Below, one piece after another: positions 1-11,126 of a DNA stretch of 64,000 bases; the stretch's first letter is position 1; each line of letters opens with the position of its first letter. Source of the DNA: Excoecaria cochinchinensis (lineage: Eukaryota > Streptophyta > Magnoliopsida > Malpighiales > Euphorbiaceae); assembly GCA_947683425.1 (NCBI GenBank), contig CANTUQ010000037.1, positions 5,968,501 to 6,032,500 on the forward strand, written 5' to 3'. The position numbers and the translations under genes were made by a program. The notes beneath the pieces were generated by a model that searched no databases, was not told the DNA's origin, and worked only from the letters and a program-made list of their open reading frames with translations.

Positions 1-250
1 CCTTCTCAGCTTCTGCTTAATAGGAGGGTGATTCGGATCAGTATTCAGCTTGTGCATCAAGCTAGGGATATCTTCCAGCTTCCATGCAAAAGAGGCCCGA
101 TTGATCATCAGTACCTACAAGATTTCTTCTTCCACCACTTTGGCCCTTCTTAACCCGATTTGGACTTCTTTCCCTTTGGATATCTCCTTCGTGATAAGCT
201 CCATTTCTAGTTCATTATAGGCTTTTCAGCCTCTTCTTCCTTCTTTTCAA
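1..250 (-). pseudogene. pol, N-terminal edge of reverse transcriptase (T0)
   Basis: The minus-strand translation of the first ~110 bases contains a FAW motif, then a spacer, then DPNHPPIKQKLRR, matching the conserved lead-in to the RT domain of plant Tat-type elements (FAW, DP, PVKQK-R-). It continues off the left edge. A stop lies between it and the protease-like frame at 273-713, so the polyprotein frame is not intact. Confidence 0.6.
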
Positions 251-272
251 TCCCCGGCTCTACTATATAAGC

Positions 273-720
273 CTACTTTCCTTGTTTATCATTAAAATAT
301 AGGCAAGCTTCCCTAGAAGCCTTCTGATTTCCTCTTAGGATTTCCACTTTCGCCTCTGTGGGCACTTTCATGACCATAAATCTGATGTCAATCACTGCTC
401 CGCTCTGAAAAAGCAGCAGTTTGCAAAAAATTACATTATATACAAAGCACTTGTCCATCATTATACATGTGATTTTGCACGTGTGGGTCACTACTTTATC
501 TTCAAGCTCTATTAAGAGATCAATTGATCCTACCACTGGTACGGTGGCATTTCCAAGCCTAATCAGTAGGGTGGTATTTGGCTTCAGTTCCTCGATCGAC
601 AAGTTCATCTTTTTGTAGGCTTCTAGGATGAGGACATTCACTGCACTTCCATTATCGACCAGAATTCTTTTCAATAAGAAATTATCATCGCTTGAAAAAT
701 AAGGCATCTTCATAAGGAAA
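273..720 (-). pseudogene. retropepsin-like aspartic protease region (T0)
   Basis: The 146-codon frame contains VDNGSAVNVLILEAYKKM, which aligns with the active-site segment of Tat-lineage proteases (VD-GSS-N-L-----). The usual D-T/S-G triad reads D-N-G here. Further on, AYNVI and GNQ--ARE-type motifs (seen as VYNVIF and RGNQKASREAC) mark the C-terminal part of the same domain. In the polyprotein this protease would process Gag-Pol. Internal methionines are not true starts; the domain was part of a longer fusion. Confidence 0.7.
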
Positions 721-859
721 CTTTAGATCACCTGCATTTTCGAAGGATATGGAGATAAATTGATGCTTCTCAAATTTAGCTAAGAAGTATATGCCCTTGA
801 CTTTTTATTTTTCCTCTTGGAGAAATCTTCTCTATATGGTGATTCCCCGATAAGCATGT

Positions 860-2163
860 TGACTAACCCAACTTTTTGCCTTTGACACTTAACTTCTCTT
901 GATTTTCTTCATTCTTATTAACAGAATCTGATCAGTCTTTTCTTTTAGTAAGGGCTGGCAAGGGCTCCTTTGTGTAGGCCCTACAAATCTCTCAAAGACC
1001 CATTTTACAAGAGCCTTTCTACCTCCTCCTTTAACGAGTTGCATTCATCAGTTGTGTGATTAATGTCTTTATGAAATTAAAAATACTTTCTCTTGTCTCA
1101 CTTGGCATATGTCCTACTGGACATCTTATTTGGCCAATTTACCTTGTTGTGCTTTTCTTTGATCCACATCAAGACACTATTAGGGTTATAGTAGAGCAAG
1201 GTATAGGTTCTAGCCAGATTATTAACATGGGTTTCGAACCTTCCTTGCTCGGTCTCCTTTCACTTACTTGAGCTTTTTAATATGGATGTTCTTTCTGGGC
1301 ACTCTGTTATTTTTCCTACCTATCCAACCAGCTGCTATAATCTCTCAGCTATGCTCGACATTCTTCCATCGGTCCTCAGTGCATCATCCAGTTGGATGTA
1401 TTGGTTGGCTCTGTCCATCAGATTGGTAACATCAGTTGGTGGCTTATTTGTGACGGATTCAAATATAGGCAAGCTCTTTACGCTCATGCCTAGGGCATTT
1501 GCTGCCACCTCCGAATGCAAATTTCTAATATTAGACGCCAATATTTGGAATCTGTTAGTGTAATCTCCGAGGCTCTCATTAGGGCCTTGCACCAGGTTGT
1601 ACAAGTCATTGACCATCTTCGACATCCGAATTTGAACAATAAATCTCATTGTGAATAAATCACGGATCTGCCTGAAGGAGGTTATTAATTCTTGGGAATG
1701 ATCACATAACCAATCTAGAGCATCGCCTGCCAAGGTCAGAGGAAAAACTCTACAGAATATTCGATCATTATAGGAGTACATCCGGGTCTACGTTAGGTAC
1801 TCAGAAATATGGCACTTCGGATCGAATTTGCCTATGTACCTAGGCATCCTTATTTCTTTGAACTTACTTGACTGTTCGGCCTCTCTAATCTCCAGGAAAA
1901 AAAGGGAGATGGTGATGCCATCGAACAAGGGCTTTTTTGTGGTGCCCAAGTCCGAACTTCTTTATCAGCTGTAGGAAACATCTTTTGTTCTTATCTGTAA
2001 TTGGTCTTTCATCTTCCTTCTTAGTTTTCTTATAAAGCCTTTTCTTTAGCATGCACATGTAAGACAAATCGTCTCCTATGGAGACCAAAGGTGATTGTGA
2101 TCGCCTTGCGGTGTAGGTTGGGTCGTGCATGGTGAAGGCATGGCTCCTACTAGTAGAGAACAT
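860..2163 (-). pseudogene. gag (T0)
   Basis: Capsid-like protein of the Tat-type element. The segment 1335-1781 carries the retrotransposon Gag core: a LAGDALDWL-like W box, then FTMRF, then the QGPNESLGDYTNRFQ segment of the gag family. Downstream, at about 1020-1077, FHKDINHTTDEC followed by SLKEEVERLL is the degenerate zinc-finger-like motif typical of Tat Gag. The N-terminal part lies at 1885-2163. Stops and frame changes separate these segments. Gag would package the RNA in cytoplasmic particles. Confidence 0.75.
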
Positions 2164-2564
2164 TTTCCCTTTACCATTAGCTCTTCTGCCTACATTACGT
2201 ACATCTAACCAAGTACCAGATTTGTCTCTTTCCTTTTGGTCTCAAATTATTATCCCCTTATTTCTCTACCTTTTTTTTTCTCTTCTCTTACTATCAATGT
2301 CTAGGTTCCATATTAAGGTGTAAGGTTGCTTGCCTTTTTGGACGGGTTGCATTATACTTCTCCCAAAATCGCCCAGGATTGCTTTTAAATCCTTTATGGT
2401 GATTGATGTAATAGCTGGCTGTTCCAAGAACTCTACGTCAAAAATAGGTAAAAGATTGTTGAGAGCTGCAGATCCATGGGGTTCTTCCCTTCTAACGATA
2501 TATGGAGTCTTCTCTCATTATCAGATTGATTACTTGCTTCTATTCTAAAGTGTATGGATTTTCT

Positions 2565-3095
2565 TGATAAACCTCCCATGGTATCTCAATGAAAGAACCA
2601 AATGATATTTTCTAGAAGGTCAGAAATAGAATGAGGCCAGATGGAATATGTGAGTAAGCTGATCAGATCAATAAGGCTATTGGATCTACAATAAGATAAG
2701 CTCGATCAGATCAGATGTAAGCACTCTGAAGTTTAAGTTAGTAATGCTTAAAGAGAGAATGTAGAGAGATTCAAATATTCAATACTTGGTTTTTTTTGTG
2801 CTTTAGGCTATTTATAGTGTATGTGAGAAGTCACTCGAGTACCAAGAATGGGTGTGCTCAAGTGCCAGAGAGTAGGTGAGTGGTGATGTTCAGAGTTGCC
2901 AAAAGGTGTGGGCTACTGCAGTGTGTTAGTGGACTTTGACAGGGGTTATGCCCTTCTAGTCCGCTCAGACATGCTATACCGCCAGCTTTTTGGATGACTA
3001 CTTGTCACGCGCTGGGCCTAATTCAACTGAATATTGGCTTATATTGGGCCTTGGGTTGAGGGTGAGTCAGGCCCAGTTGATAATAGGTATTATCA
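2565..3095 (-). mobile_element. 5' LTR of T0 (minus strand)
   Basis: The 531 bp segment ends on the plus strand in TATTATCA and begins TGATAA; the minus-strand LTR thus starts with the near-palindrome TGATAATACCTATTATCA. It aligns along most of its length with the solo LTR at 56949-57489, for example around AATGCTT--AAAGAGAGAATG and GAGTACCAAGA. A minus-strand TATA-like box (CTATAAATAG) lies at about 2811-2820. The right boundary is firm; the left one was chosen from the TGATAA terminus and from agreement in length with the solo copy. Confidence 0.7.
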
Positions 3096-3520
3096 ATTCA
3101 CATGTTTTCCTTTCTTAAAAAGGTTTTACTTAACCAATTTAACTTGATTTATTTCCTAAAATAGTTTTTTTTCCTAAAATATATGGTTTTTTTTATAAAC
3201 GAAAGAAAATATGTTTTATCTTAACAACTATAAATATTTTTTTAGAAAATAAAATCAGTTTTCTAATCATTCCTAAGATGAAAATAATTTTGAAAAAGTG
3301 TTTACACTTAACATCAACATTTGCTAAAGGGTATAAAAAGGTTTTTATATTTAAGTGTTAAACAAGAGTTGAAAACACATTTCTATTTGAGTTTTAAGTT
3401 GTTTGTAAGTTTTCATCTCATGAGCATTCATGATCATATTTTCTCAAAATGATTATAATTTATATTGTAATCATGTTAGTGAAGTTTTTCTATATCAACA
3501 TATGAGTTAATGTGAGACAA
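3096..3520. other. AT-rich spacer, no gene seen
   Basis: Low-complexity AT-rich sequence between the T0 LTR and a relict LTR. Only short chance ORFs occur. Confidence 0.6.
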
Positions 3521-4201
3521 TGTTGCTAGAGCCTAAGAAAAAAAAAACTAACTAGTCTTAATTTAAATCTTTTACTTTGAAAAAAAAATGTTAAGTATTT
3601 TGGCTCTTTTACTTTGAAAAAAGAGCTAAGTGTTTGTAAGTCTTTTATTAGAAAAAAGACTTTGGTAGCTACTTGTAAATGACTTTTAATTATTGCTCGT
3701 AAAATAGAGTTACATTAGAAGAGAGTAACTCTTAAGACAGGTTGTTTTAAGGAGATGACGTGAACAAGGAGCCGAATCTCTATAAATTGTCGTGTCAAGC
3801 TTCTCTATTTCTTTACTCTCTTTTAATTTCGTTATATATTGCTACTCTATATAATTATTTTATACTGTATGCTGCTCTACAATCTCAGTTGTTCTATAGA
3901 ACTAATGCTTGTTGTTTTATATATTACCTAGAGTGCTCTATCATGTGATTACTTGAATATTTTAATAAATTAATTTTGCTAAAGATTTTCAAATAATATA
4001 TCAGAGTTAATTTCGTTCACATGAGTTAACAACATTGAATAAAGATTTGATCAAATTTCTTAACGAAAATATTTGGATTGATCTAAATCTATTTGTTGCT
4101 CTACTCTGAATTTATAATTATTTTATATTGTTTCAGTTAATTATTTAGAAAAATTTGATATACTTAATTTAACCCCTTCTTGAATATATTTGGGACTTAC
4201 A
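3521..4201 (+). mobile_element. relict Copia (Sirevirus-like) solo LTR
   Basis: The segment starts TGTTGCTAGAGCCTAAGAAA and ends TTGGGACTTACA. It contains a GAGCCG-ATCTCTATAAATTGTCGTGTC-type stretch (about 3768-3796) and a terminal AACCCC-CTT--TTTGGGAC stretch (about 4171-4198), both reminiscent of plant Copia, especially Sirevirus, LTRs. No primer-binding site follows and no clear 5 bp duplication was found, so it is read as a decayed solo LTR. Boundaries are tentative. Confidence 0.4.
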
Positions 4202-4277
4202 ATATATATATTATCAATATTTATATTGTAAAATCAAGCTTAATTATTGTAAGTTTCAAAAAGAAAAGGAAAAACTC

Positions 4278-4280
<3 letters not shown>

Positions 4281-4320
<40 letters not shown>
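4281..4320. repeat. (TA)n microsatellite
   Basis: Uninterrupted TA dinucleotides abut the left LTR of element T1. They blur the LTR start and may be the expanded insertion site. Confidence 0.95.
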
Positions 4321-4324
<4 letters not shown>

Positions 4325-4750
4325 CGGACACTCTCTCCAAGAGCTTGATAACTGGGCTCCTCAGGATATCCTCCATGTCAATTGCTCGGTCTATCTAAAC
4401 AGCTCATAATCGGCATTTAGAAAGTTATTATTTGCTAAAATCTCTAAGATATTCAGCAGATCCTAATCTCATAATAATGGAAGTTATCTGGAATCAAGCG
4501 TTAATCAAGGATTCAGAAGGATTCTCTCCTATTTAGAATTCTACTTCCTATTCTGTTTTAGGGAAGAGCTCTATATAAAGGAAAGGAGTAGGTATGTTTC
4601 CTCTCTCTGGAATCTCTCAACAGAAAAAAACACGCTTTAGTCAATTTACTAACTTGATCATTGGAGTCTCTCTTATCAAAAACCCGTAGGTTTCTTGTAT
4701 TTTCAGGTGACTTATTTAAGAAGGCATCCCGAAAAATCTAATTGTCATCA
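4317..4750 (+). mobile_element. 5' LTR of T1
   Basis: Aligns with the 3' LTR 15532-15995 almost throughout, from GGACACTCTCTCCAAGAG to TGATTGTCATCA. It lacks about 28 bp present in the 3' LTR (at about 15709-15736) and its first few bases are merged into the TA microsatellite. A TATA box CTATATAAAG lies at 4571-4580. Confidence 0.85.
4571..4580 (+). promoter_or_regulatory. TATA box in T1 5' LTR
   Basis: CTATATAAAG after AGAGCT, conserved in the 3' LTR copy at 15813-15822. It would set the LTR transcription start about 30 bp downstream. Confidence 0.6.
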
Positions 4751-4770
4751 TTTGGTGCGATGAGCATGGA
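4751..4770 (+). promoter_or_regulatory. primer-binding-site region of T1
   Basis: Immediately after the LTR end (TCATCA) comes TTTGGTGCGATGAGC. It occupies the place where a tRNA 3' end would pair to prime minus-strand synthesis. The same TTTGGTGC start follows the LTR of the TRIM at 21398. The tRNA species was not determined. Confidence 0.5.
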
Positions 4771-6230
4771 AGTCTCCAAAGATTTTCAGTCAACAATGTA
4801 TCTCTTTCCCGACTTGCCTATCTCCACTGCCCCATCAGCTAACCAACCCAAAACTGCCTCCCAACCTTCGGTCAATCTTTTTGGCCAGACATTCCATAAC
4901 TTACTACTAGCTCAACCAGAACAAACCTCACCATTGCCAGCGAGACAGCTATTCCCGCAAATACAAACACATACACTGGTAACACCCCAAACCATCACTA
5001 TCCCGACGATTCCTGGCCTGACTCCTCAGACAGCCCAAACTTTCCCAACGGCCCTATCAGCCATGGCTGCTCAAGCATCACATGCAATCCCCCAACCTAC
5101 GCCTCTAGTGCCCCCAGTAATCCAGACAGTCCCAAACGCTCCAATCCCCACACCAATCTTGCCACCTCTATTGGCCCATGGAACAAATGCACCAATCCCC
5201 ACACCAGCCTTGCCTACTTCACTGGCCCCTAGAGCAACTATAACCCTGACAATCGAATAGTTTGTAAAGTTGTTTAAAGAAAGAATGCAAAAGTACCAAA
5301 ACTGAAACACCTTACAGTATCAAGGAAGCTTTCAATCACCCCTATCTAAGGATATCTTGGCTGCTCCCTTCCCCCAGATAAGGTTACCGCACTTGCAAAA
5401 GTACAATGGCAGTACTGACCCCTAAGCTCATTTGGATGAATTCTATCACACTATGCTGATGCACACAACCGAAGATGCAACTTTATGCAAAATTTTCCCT
5501 CAAATCCTTACAGAATCTACACATATATGGTTTCGCAACCTGTCTGACCATTCTATTCATAGCTTTGAACAATTGCACATAAATATATCAAGGTGGATGA
5601 AGCTTGCCGGCTTAGGTACAGCTCACAGTTCAGGGAATCAAACAAAAATGCACGGCCAGCTTAGGAAAAAAATTAACGGAGGTTGGGATGATTCTAGACA
5701 TAAAGGGTTAGGCAACTTTAACTGAACATACATTGTTAATAAGCAAAGCTCGGGTGATCGATAGGAAGAGAGGTTGACACCTTTAACAACCTCAAGTTCC
5801 CGAGTCTTGCAATGGATGAAAGAGAACGAACGGGTCAACTGGCCACGTCCTATGAGGGAAGATCCTAACAGAGACCAATGCCTTTACTATTCTTTTCACA
5901 GAGATAAGGAGCATGAGACTAATGATTGTCGGCAGCTTAAGCGGGAGATTAAATTTTTAGTTCGAAAAAGCAAGCTAGCCCAATTTGTTAAAGGTGGGGA
6001 TAAGAAGGGTAGGGATCAGTCCCCATCACCTCAGAGATAAGAAAGCAGAGCCGGCACGAGTAAGAAAACTCCAACCGAAATTATCCATGCCATCGCTAGG
6101 GGGAAGCATTACGACATTTTCAATGACTCCAGAAAATGAAAAGCTAAAGAGGTCTTTTCTCTGGGAGCTAGCTCGCCAAGTGGGGGCTACGAGATAAAAT
6201 TTTCTTTAACTGAAGGAGCTCATGTCCGAA
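4760..6230 (+). pseudogene. gag (T1)
   Basis: Starts in a Pro/Thr/Ala-rich N-terminal part (4742-5260) and continues through a Gag core at 5432-5610 (FP-L-----WF-NL---SI-SFEQL pattern). A zinc-finger-like motif follows at about 5878-5935, CLYYSFHRDKEHETNDC, then QLKREIKFLVR, as in Tat Gag. At least three stops or frameshifts (near 5262, 5306 and 5724) break it. Role: particle-forming capsid protein. It is followed directly by the protease region. Confidence 0.75.
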
Positions 6231-6730
6231 CACTATATACCGACTCTTTAGTAGTTGAAGCCCTAATTTGAGACCATATGGTGCAGTGGATATTGGTAGG
6301 CACAGGTACTGCGGTAAATCTCATTACTCTTTAGGCATACAGAGCATTAGGAATGTCTACCAACATCCTGGAGACAGTGTCTGCCCCACTTATTGGGATT
6401 TCTGGACAACCAGTTAAAGTTGAAGGGTCGGTCATGTTAAATCTTCAGCTCGGGGATAAAGAAGTGGTTTGTAATTGCAGGGGCTGCTTCATAGTTGTAG
6501 ATATACCCTTTGCTTATAATGTAATTTTTAGGAGACCTCTTCTGGTGGGGGTGGATGTGCACATTTCAATGCACAAGCTATTGCTAAAAATTCCTATTTC
6601 AGAAGGCATTGCAGTAGTTAGGGGAAACCAAAGAATTGCAAGAGAGACATATGTCACAATGTTAAAGAAAGAAGATCAAGCATTGCCCCTAGATGCATTA
6701 GATATTCCCGTAGTGATAGCTCAGAGAGCG
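6231..6730 (+). pseudogene. retropepsin region (T1), active-site Asp lost
   Basis: The frame through 6281-6350 reads VGTGTAVNLIT at the active site, where the family has VDTG: the catalytic Asp codon now encodes Gly, followed by a stop before AYRALGM. The downstream part (6353 onward) keeps FAYNVIFRRPLL and RGNQRIARETYV, typical of the C-terminal half of Tat proteases. The enzyme would cleave the polyprotein but is clearly inactive here. Confidence 0.75.
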
Positions 6731-6769
6731 AAGCCATTAGATTCATTAGAAGAAGTCGAGCTCGTCCCT

Positions 6770-7820
6770 GGGAAAGTTGTCAAACTTGCTTCAAGTAAGA
6801 CAGGAGCAGCAAAAGAGGCGCTCGTAGAGGTTTTGGTAGAATTTATTGATGTGTTCGCCTGGGCACCCTCTGATATCAAGGGCATATCTCCCGAGGTAAT
6901 GACTTATTATCTTAATATTTGACCTGACTGTAAGCCAGTTAAGTAGAAAAAGAGGAATCATGCCCCCGAGAGGTAGTTAGCCATGGCGAAAAAGACGGAC
7001 ATTTTGCTTAAAAGCAGATTTATGTAGGAAGTTTTGTACCCGGACTGGTTGTCAAATGTGGTTTTGGTGAAAAAATCAAATGGAAAATGGAGAATGTGTG
7101 TGGATTTCACATACCTGAACAGAGTTTGCCCTAAAGATTGCTACCCTCTACCCAACATCGATCTCTTAGTCGATTTCATAGCCGGATTCGAGGAGTATGC
7201 CTTCTTAGATGTCTCCACTGGTTATCACCAGATACCCACAAATCTAGCTGATGAAGAAAAAACCACATTTATCACACACCAAGCAATATACTGTTACTGA
7301 GTCATGCCATTTGGGCTCAAAAATGCGGGTGCAACTTGTCAAAGAGTTATGAATAGGATGTTTGCTGACCAACTTGGAATAAATATGGAGGTTTACGTAG
7401 ATAACATGATAGTCAAAAGCAAGACATCTGAAAAGCTACCAACCGAACTGGTCGAGACCTTCACCCTGATAAAGTTCAGTCTCAAGCTTAATCTCAAAAA
7501 GCATGCTTTTGGTGTATCGTCTAAAAAATTTCTTGGGTTCATCATCTCAAAAAGGGGAATTGAGGCCAACCCAGCGAAGATCCAGGCCATTTTAGAGATA
7601 GAACTGCCAAGGTCAATCAGGAAAGTGCAAAAACTCAATGGAAAGGTAATAGCCCTAAGCCGGTTCATTTCTTGCTCGGCTAAACATTGTCTCCCATTTT
7701 ATGGCGCTTTGAAAAAGGTAAAAAACTTTGAGTGGACTGCAGATTACCAGAAAGCTTTAGAAGAACTAAAGAGATTCCTTAGCACATCACTACTACTAAG
7801 TAGACCTTTGATAGGGTGAA
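6770..7820 (+). pseudogene. reverse transcriptase (T1)
   Basis: Plant Ty3/gypsy RT. Visible in order: WLSNVVLVKKSNGKWRMCVD (about 7046-7106), YPLPNID, FLDVSTGYHQI, a stop at 7301-7303 where other elements have a sense codon before MPFGLKNAGAT, and the catalytic loop EVYVDNMIVKS (about 7388-7420), where the second Asp of YVDD has become Asn. KKFLGF and the thumb region follow. Stops near 6922, 6945 and 7026 precede it. The substitution and the stops make it inactive. Confidence 0.85.
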
Positions 7821-8538
7821 ACTTTGTACATGTATTTAGCAGTTACATTCGGAGCCATCGGGTCAGTTTTGATCAGGGAAGAAGCTAGTCAACAGTTTCC
7901 AATTTACTACACGAGCAGGGTAATGAGGGGTGCCGAGCTGCGATACCCCATATTAGAGCAACTAGCTTTTACACTGGTTACATCAGCAAGTAAACTCCGG
8001 TCTTACTTCCAAGCACATACCATTGTGGTACTGACGAACAGTAATCTCAAGAAAGTGCTCCAAAGGCTAGAAGCATCCGTAAGGATTATAGAATGGGCAG
8101 CACGTTTGGGAGAATTTGATATTTGGTATGAGGCTCGCCCTTTGATGAAAGCTCAGGTTCTTGCGGACTTTATAGCCGAATTGCATGCTCCACTACCAGA
8201 GTCGGTCACTTGTTCTTGGAGTTTGTTTGTTGATGGAGCATCTTCGACAACAAGTATAGGGGCTGGAGTAATCCTTATTGGGCCAAGGCAGATAACAATC
8301 AGGGGAATGCCTCATATAACATTTCTCGCCTCTAATAATATTACAGAGTATGAAGCTCTTTGTTTCGGACTACAGCTCGTGATTGAGGTAAAACTAGACT
8401 CACTGGCTATTTTTTCTGACTCACAATTAATGGTTAGCCAGTTGCTTAGGAAATTTGAAGCCAAGGAACATGCCATGATCCGATACAAAGAATTGGTGTC
8501 AGCCCTTCTTTCGAAGCTAGAGAAGTTAGGATGTGCAT
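7820..8538 (+). pseudogene. RNase H plus archaeal-type RNase H (T1)
   Basis: The 239-codon open stretch holds two domains. The first (about residues 1-110) is the Ty3-type RNase H with FPIYYTSRVM, LRYPILEQLAF and LVTSASKLRSYF. The second (about residues 130-235) starts WSLFVDGASS, continues GAGVILIGP, then NNITEYEAL and SDSQLMVSQL. This is the D-E-D order of the second, archaeal-like RNase H that marks the Tat lineage. It degrades RNA in RNA/DNA hybrids. The frame ends where a solo LTR inserted after residue 239. Confidence 0.8.
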
Positions 8539-8938
8539 TGTAACGCCCACTCCCGATTACTCGTTTAGCTCAGCTAAAGCAATCGAGAATAGCTGCCACA
8601 CAAACAATCACATGCAGATACAATGCCCATACACATGCAGAAAACCTATACAAATTAATTTCTTTCTTGCGACTCATTCTCACGCAACGGATTACTCATA
8701 CTGATCACATGCTTGAACACACACATACTTACTTACATAACAGTAGTTAATTATTACATCACATACATTATGTTCTCCCAAATGATTATATATAAATTCC
8801 CTATACATTATACAAAACCACAAAACCTACACTATTAGCAATCCTAGTGTTGACCATTGCCAATGCGGGACCGTCCTTCAGATCACTTCACTTTAGAACC
8901 TACATGGATTAGAAACAATACACAATATACAATAACTG

Positions 8939-8941
<3 letters not shown>

Positions 8942-9013
<72 letters not shown>
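8942..9013. repeat. (TA)n microsatellite
   Basis: About 35 TA units within the solo LTR. Confidence 0.95.
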
Positions 9014-9016
<3 letters not shown>

Positions 9017-9229
9017 GGCATAATATAAACAATAAGAGTTACATCCTAACTATCATGCCTTATAATCAACATAAGCCTATATTAAGTGAGCATGGCATTT
9101 CAGAATAATCACATCTAAATTCACCATGTTGCATAATCTTCAGATGCACATCACATTTATATCCATAAGTACATAATATAAGTTTCACATTATTAATTAT
9201 TAACATAATTATTATAGCCTTGCCTGCAA

Positions 9230-9345
9230 CTCAAAGATGGGGATAACGGGTATCGCATCAGTACCCAAAGGTACAGAAATCGCATTTGTATCCGGAGATA
9301 CGCACTATCGCATTAGTACCCAAAGGTACCAAAAACATTATTAAT
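9230..9345. repeat. cluster of mini-hairpins in solo LTR
   Basis: GTACCCAAAGGTAC occurs twice and GTATCCGGAGATAC once, each a short perfect or near-perfect inverted repeat with a 4-6 base loop. The cluster sits at the same relative place as the GCATTCCCGAAGGAATG-type hairpins of the T2 LTRs. Confidence 0.6.
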
Positions 9346-11126
9346 TTCAAGTAAATTCGCATAAGGGAATCCAATATGGATTCATTTTGCATTGATGATT
9401 ATAGGGGAATCAAACACTTTTGGTTGCAGCACTTAGACCCTATAGGCATGCCTATCTATCCACAACTTGACTCGCAGGCTAAATTATTAGTCTGATTATC
9501 ATACACATTATTAGAAAATATCATCAACATAGTATTACAATAGAATCAACATTGCACTATAGCTCCCTTCACAATTCACCATCATGGCTAGCATATTCGC
9601 ATATGCACATATATAAATATATTCATATCATATTTGTCCATAATTCTTCACAATTTATAATGCTCATACTCATATTCATTTATCATACCAACATATAAGT
9701 TTAATAAAATAAATCAAGTTAATTTGGAACATCTTTACAACCTTCAAAAGTGTCACGCTCGTGACCCTTATCGCGCCCGCGATAGAATGAGCAATTAGCT
9801 TCTGTCGTGCTCACGACACTAGTTGCCGCCGCAATAGAATCCAGCCTTCGCCTCTATCATGCTTGGGCATCTTCTCAAGCGCACTACAAAAGCCAAACTC
9901 ACCATTTTATGCCCAACAGAGCATTCTGTCGCGCTCGCAACAAAACAGGATTTGCCTTGCAAGCTCCAACACACACAATTTATTTCATGCACTTTTTGCC
10001 CAAATACAATTATAGTTCAAATTCACACATTACTATATCTTTACCCTCATGACCTTCTACTCAAACATATATATATATTCAAGTCTATTTTTCAATATTC
10101 CAATTTAAAATATACTAAGTCCTTTACCTATGAAAACACAGCTCATGTAACCACACCCTTTTCAATAGTTCTTTTACCAATTTACTCAATTACATAGGAC
10201 TTCCGTAATATGCACACATAACCTAACATGCCATTATCCCATTACCAATAGTTTCACATCCCATAATACCATTTCAAGCCCACATAAAACAGAGCTTATT
10301 CATATTTAGATAGATCGTTACGAAATGCTTATTAACTCATCAACTCAGCTCAAATCAATATCAACACATAAACACACAAATGCACATTTTCATACAATTT
10401 GAACAAATAATTCGTTGTGCAATTTTCATCGTTCATAATCTATTAAAAAAAAACACCAATTACAGTTTCCCAAACCTCTCAATCCTTTTTGCTCCTTAGA
10501 AATTCACTTAGCTCCTAGATCATCCACTTTCTCTTTCCCCTTTCTTTTCCTTATTTCTTCAACTACAATTTAAGTCCAATTTCCAGTATTGGATACCAAG
10601 CATCAATTCACACATCTTTTAGATTATGAAAACAAGAAGGGGTAGAAAAAGAGAGCCAATTACGAAATCACTTACCTTTATAACTAACAATTAACTTGCA
10701 ATATATAATCACTTGATCACTTAGCAGAATCTTTATCTAATCTAACTAGTGTAAAAAATAAATAATGAGAGAATGAAGAAGAACAATCGAAGAAGAACAC
10801 CCAAGTAGAAAATGGCACTTTCTCTCTCATCAAAACCTATTTATTGCATGGCTTGAGTGGGTTGGCAAAGCCAAAGCTTGCCACCCAGAATTCCACTCAA
10901 CATCACGTAATCCTCATTAGACAAATCTGGATTTAATTAACTCTAATTAACCTCCTTTAACTCTAATCATGCACATTTACCAATTAGGTCACTCAAACGT
11001 CCACATTTATACAGTTAAGTCCACATTTCATTAATTTTAGGTCCAAAGTTGGCAAATTCAATTCAAACTCCTCACAATTCCTCATATTAGCCCAATTACT
11101 ACTAGTGTATAAATTAGACCATTACA

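Larger units (their letters stand above)
1..3095 (-). mobile_element. Tat-type Ty3/gypsy retrotransposon, 5' part (element T0), truncated by window edge
   Basis: Read on the minus strand the order is 5' LTR (2565-3095), leader, gag, protease and the beginning of reverse transcriptase at the left edge, the order of Ty3/gypsy elements. The Gag zinc-finger-like motif (FH-D-H-T-EC followed by a LKEEVE segment) and the tract just before RT (FAW followed by a DP-H-P-KQK motif) are the pattern known from the plant Tat lineage. The reading frames are broken by several stops and frameshifts, so the element is dead. The LTR is related to the solo LTR at 56949-57489. The rest of pol and the 3' LTR lie outside the window. 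Confidence 0.8.
8539..11126 (-). mobile_element. solo LTR of a Tekay/Del-like family inside T1
   Basis: Starts TGTAACGCCCA and ends CCATTACA (2588 bp). It interrupts T1 exactly between the archaeal-type RNase H and the sequence IPRAENEEADALAKQA that normally follows it. The flanks tgcat / agcac look like a decayed target duplication. Size, termini and internal landmarks (short hairpins at 9230-9340, a GGCATGCCTATCTATCCACA box at about 9446, inverted repeats at 9750-9970) match in order the 2.65 kb LTRs of chromovirus T2, so it is a relative of that family. It has no coding domain; the minus orientation is inferred from T2. Confidence 0.75.

Noticed and set aside
3760..3948. Small plus-strand ORF of 62 codons
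   Set aside because: Lies within a decayed Copia-type LTR, AT-rich, no domain.
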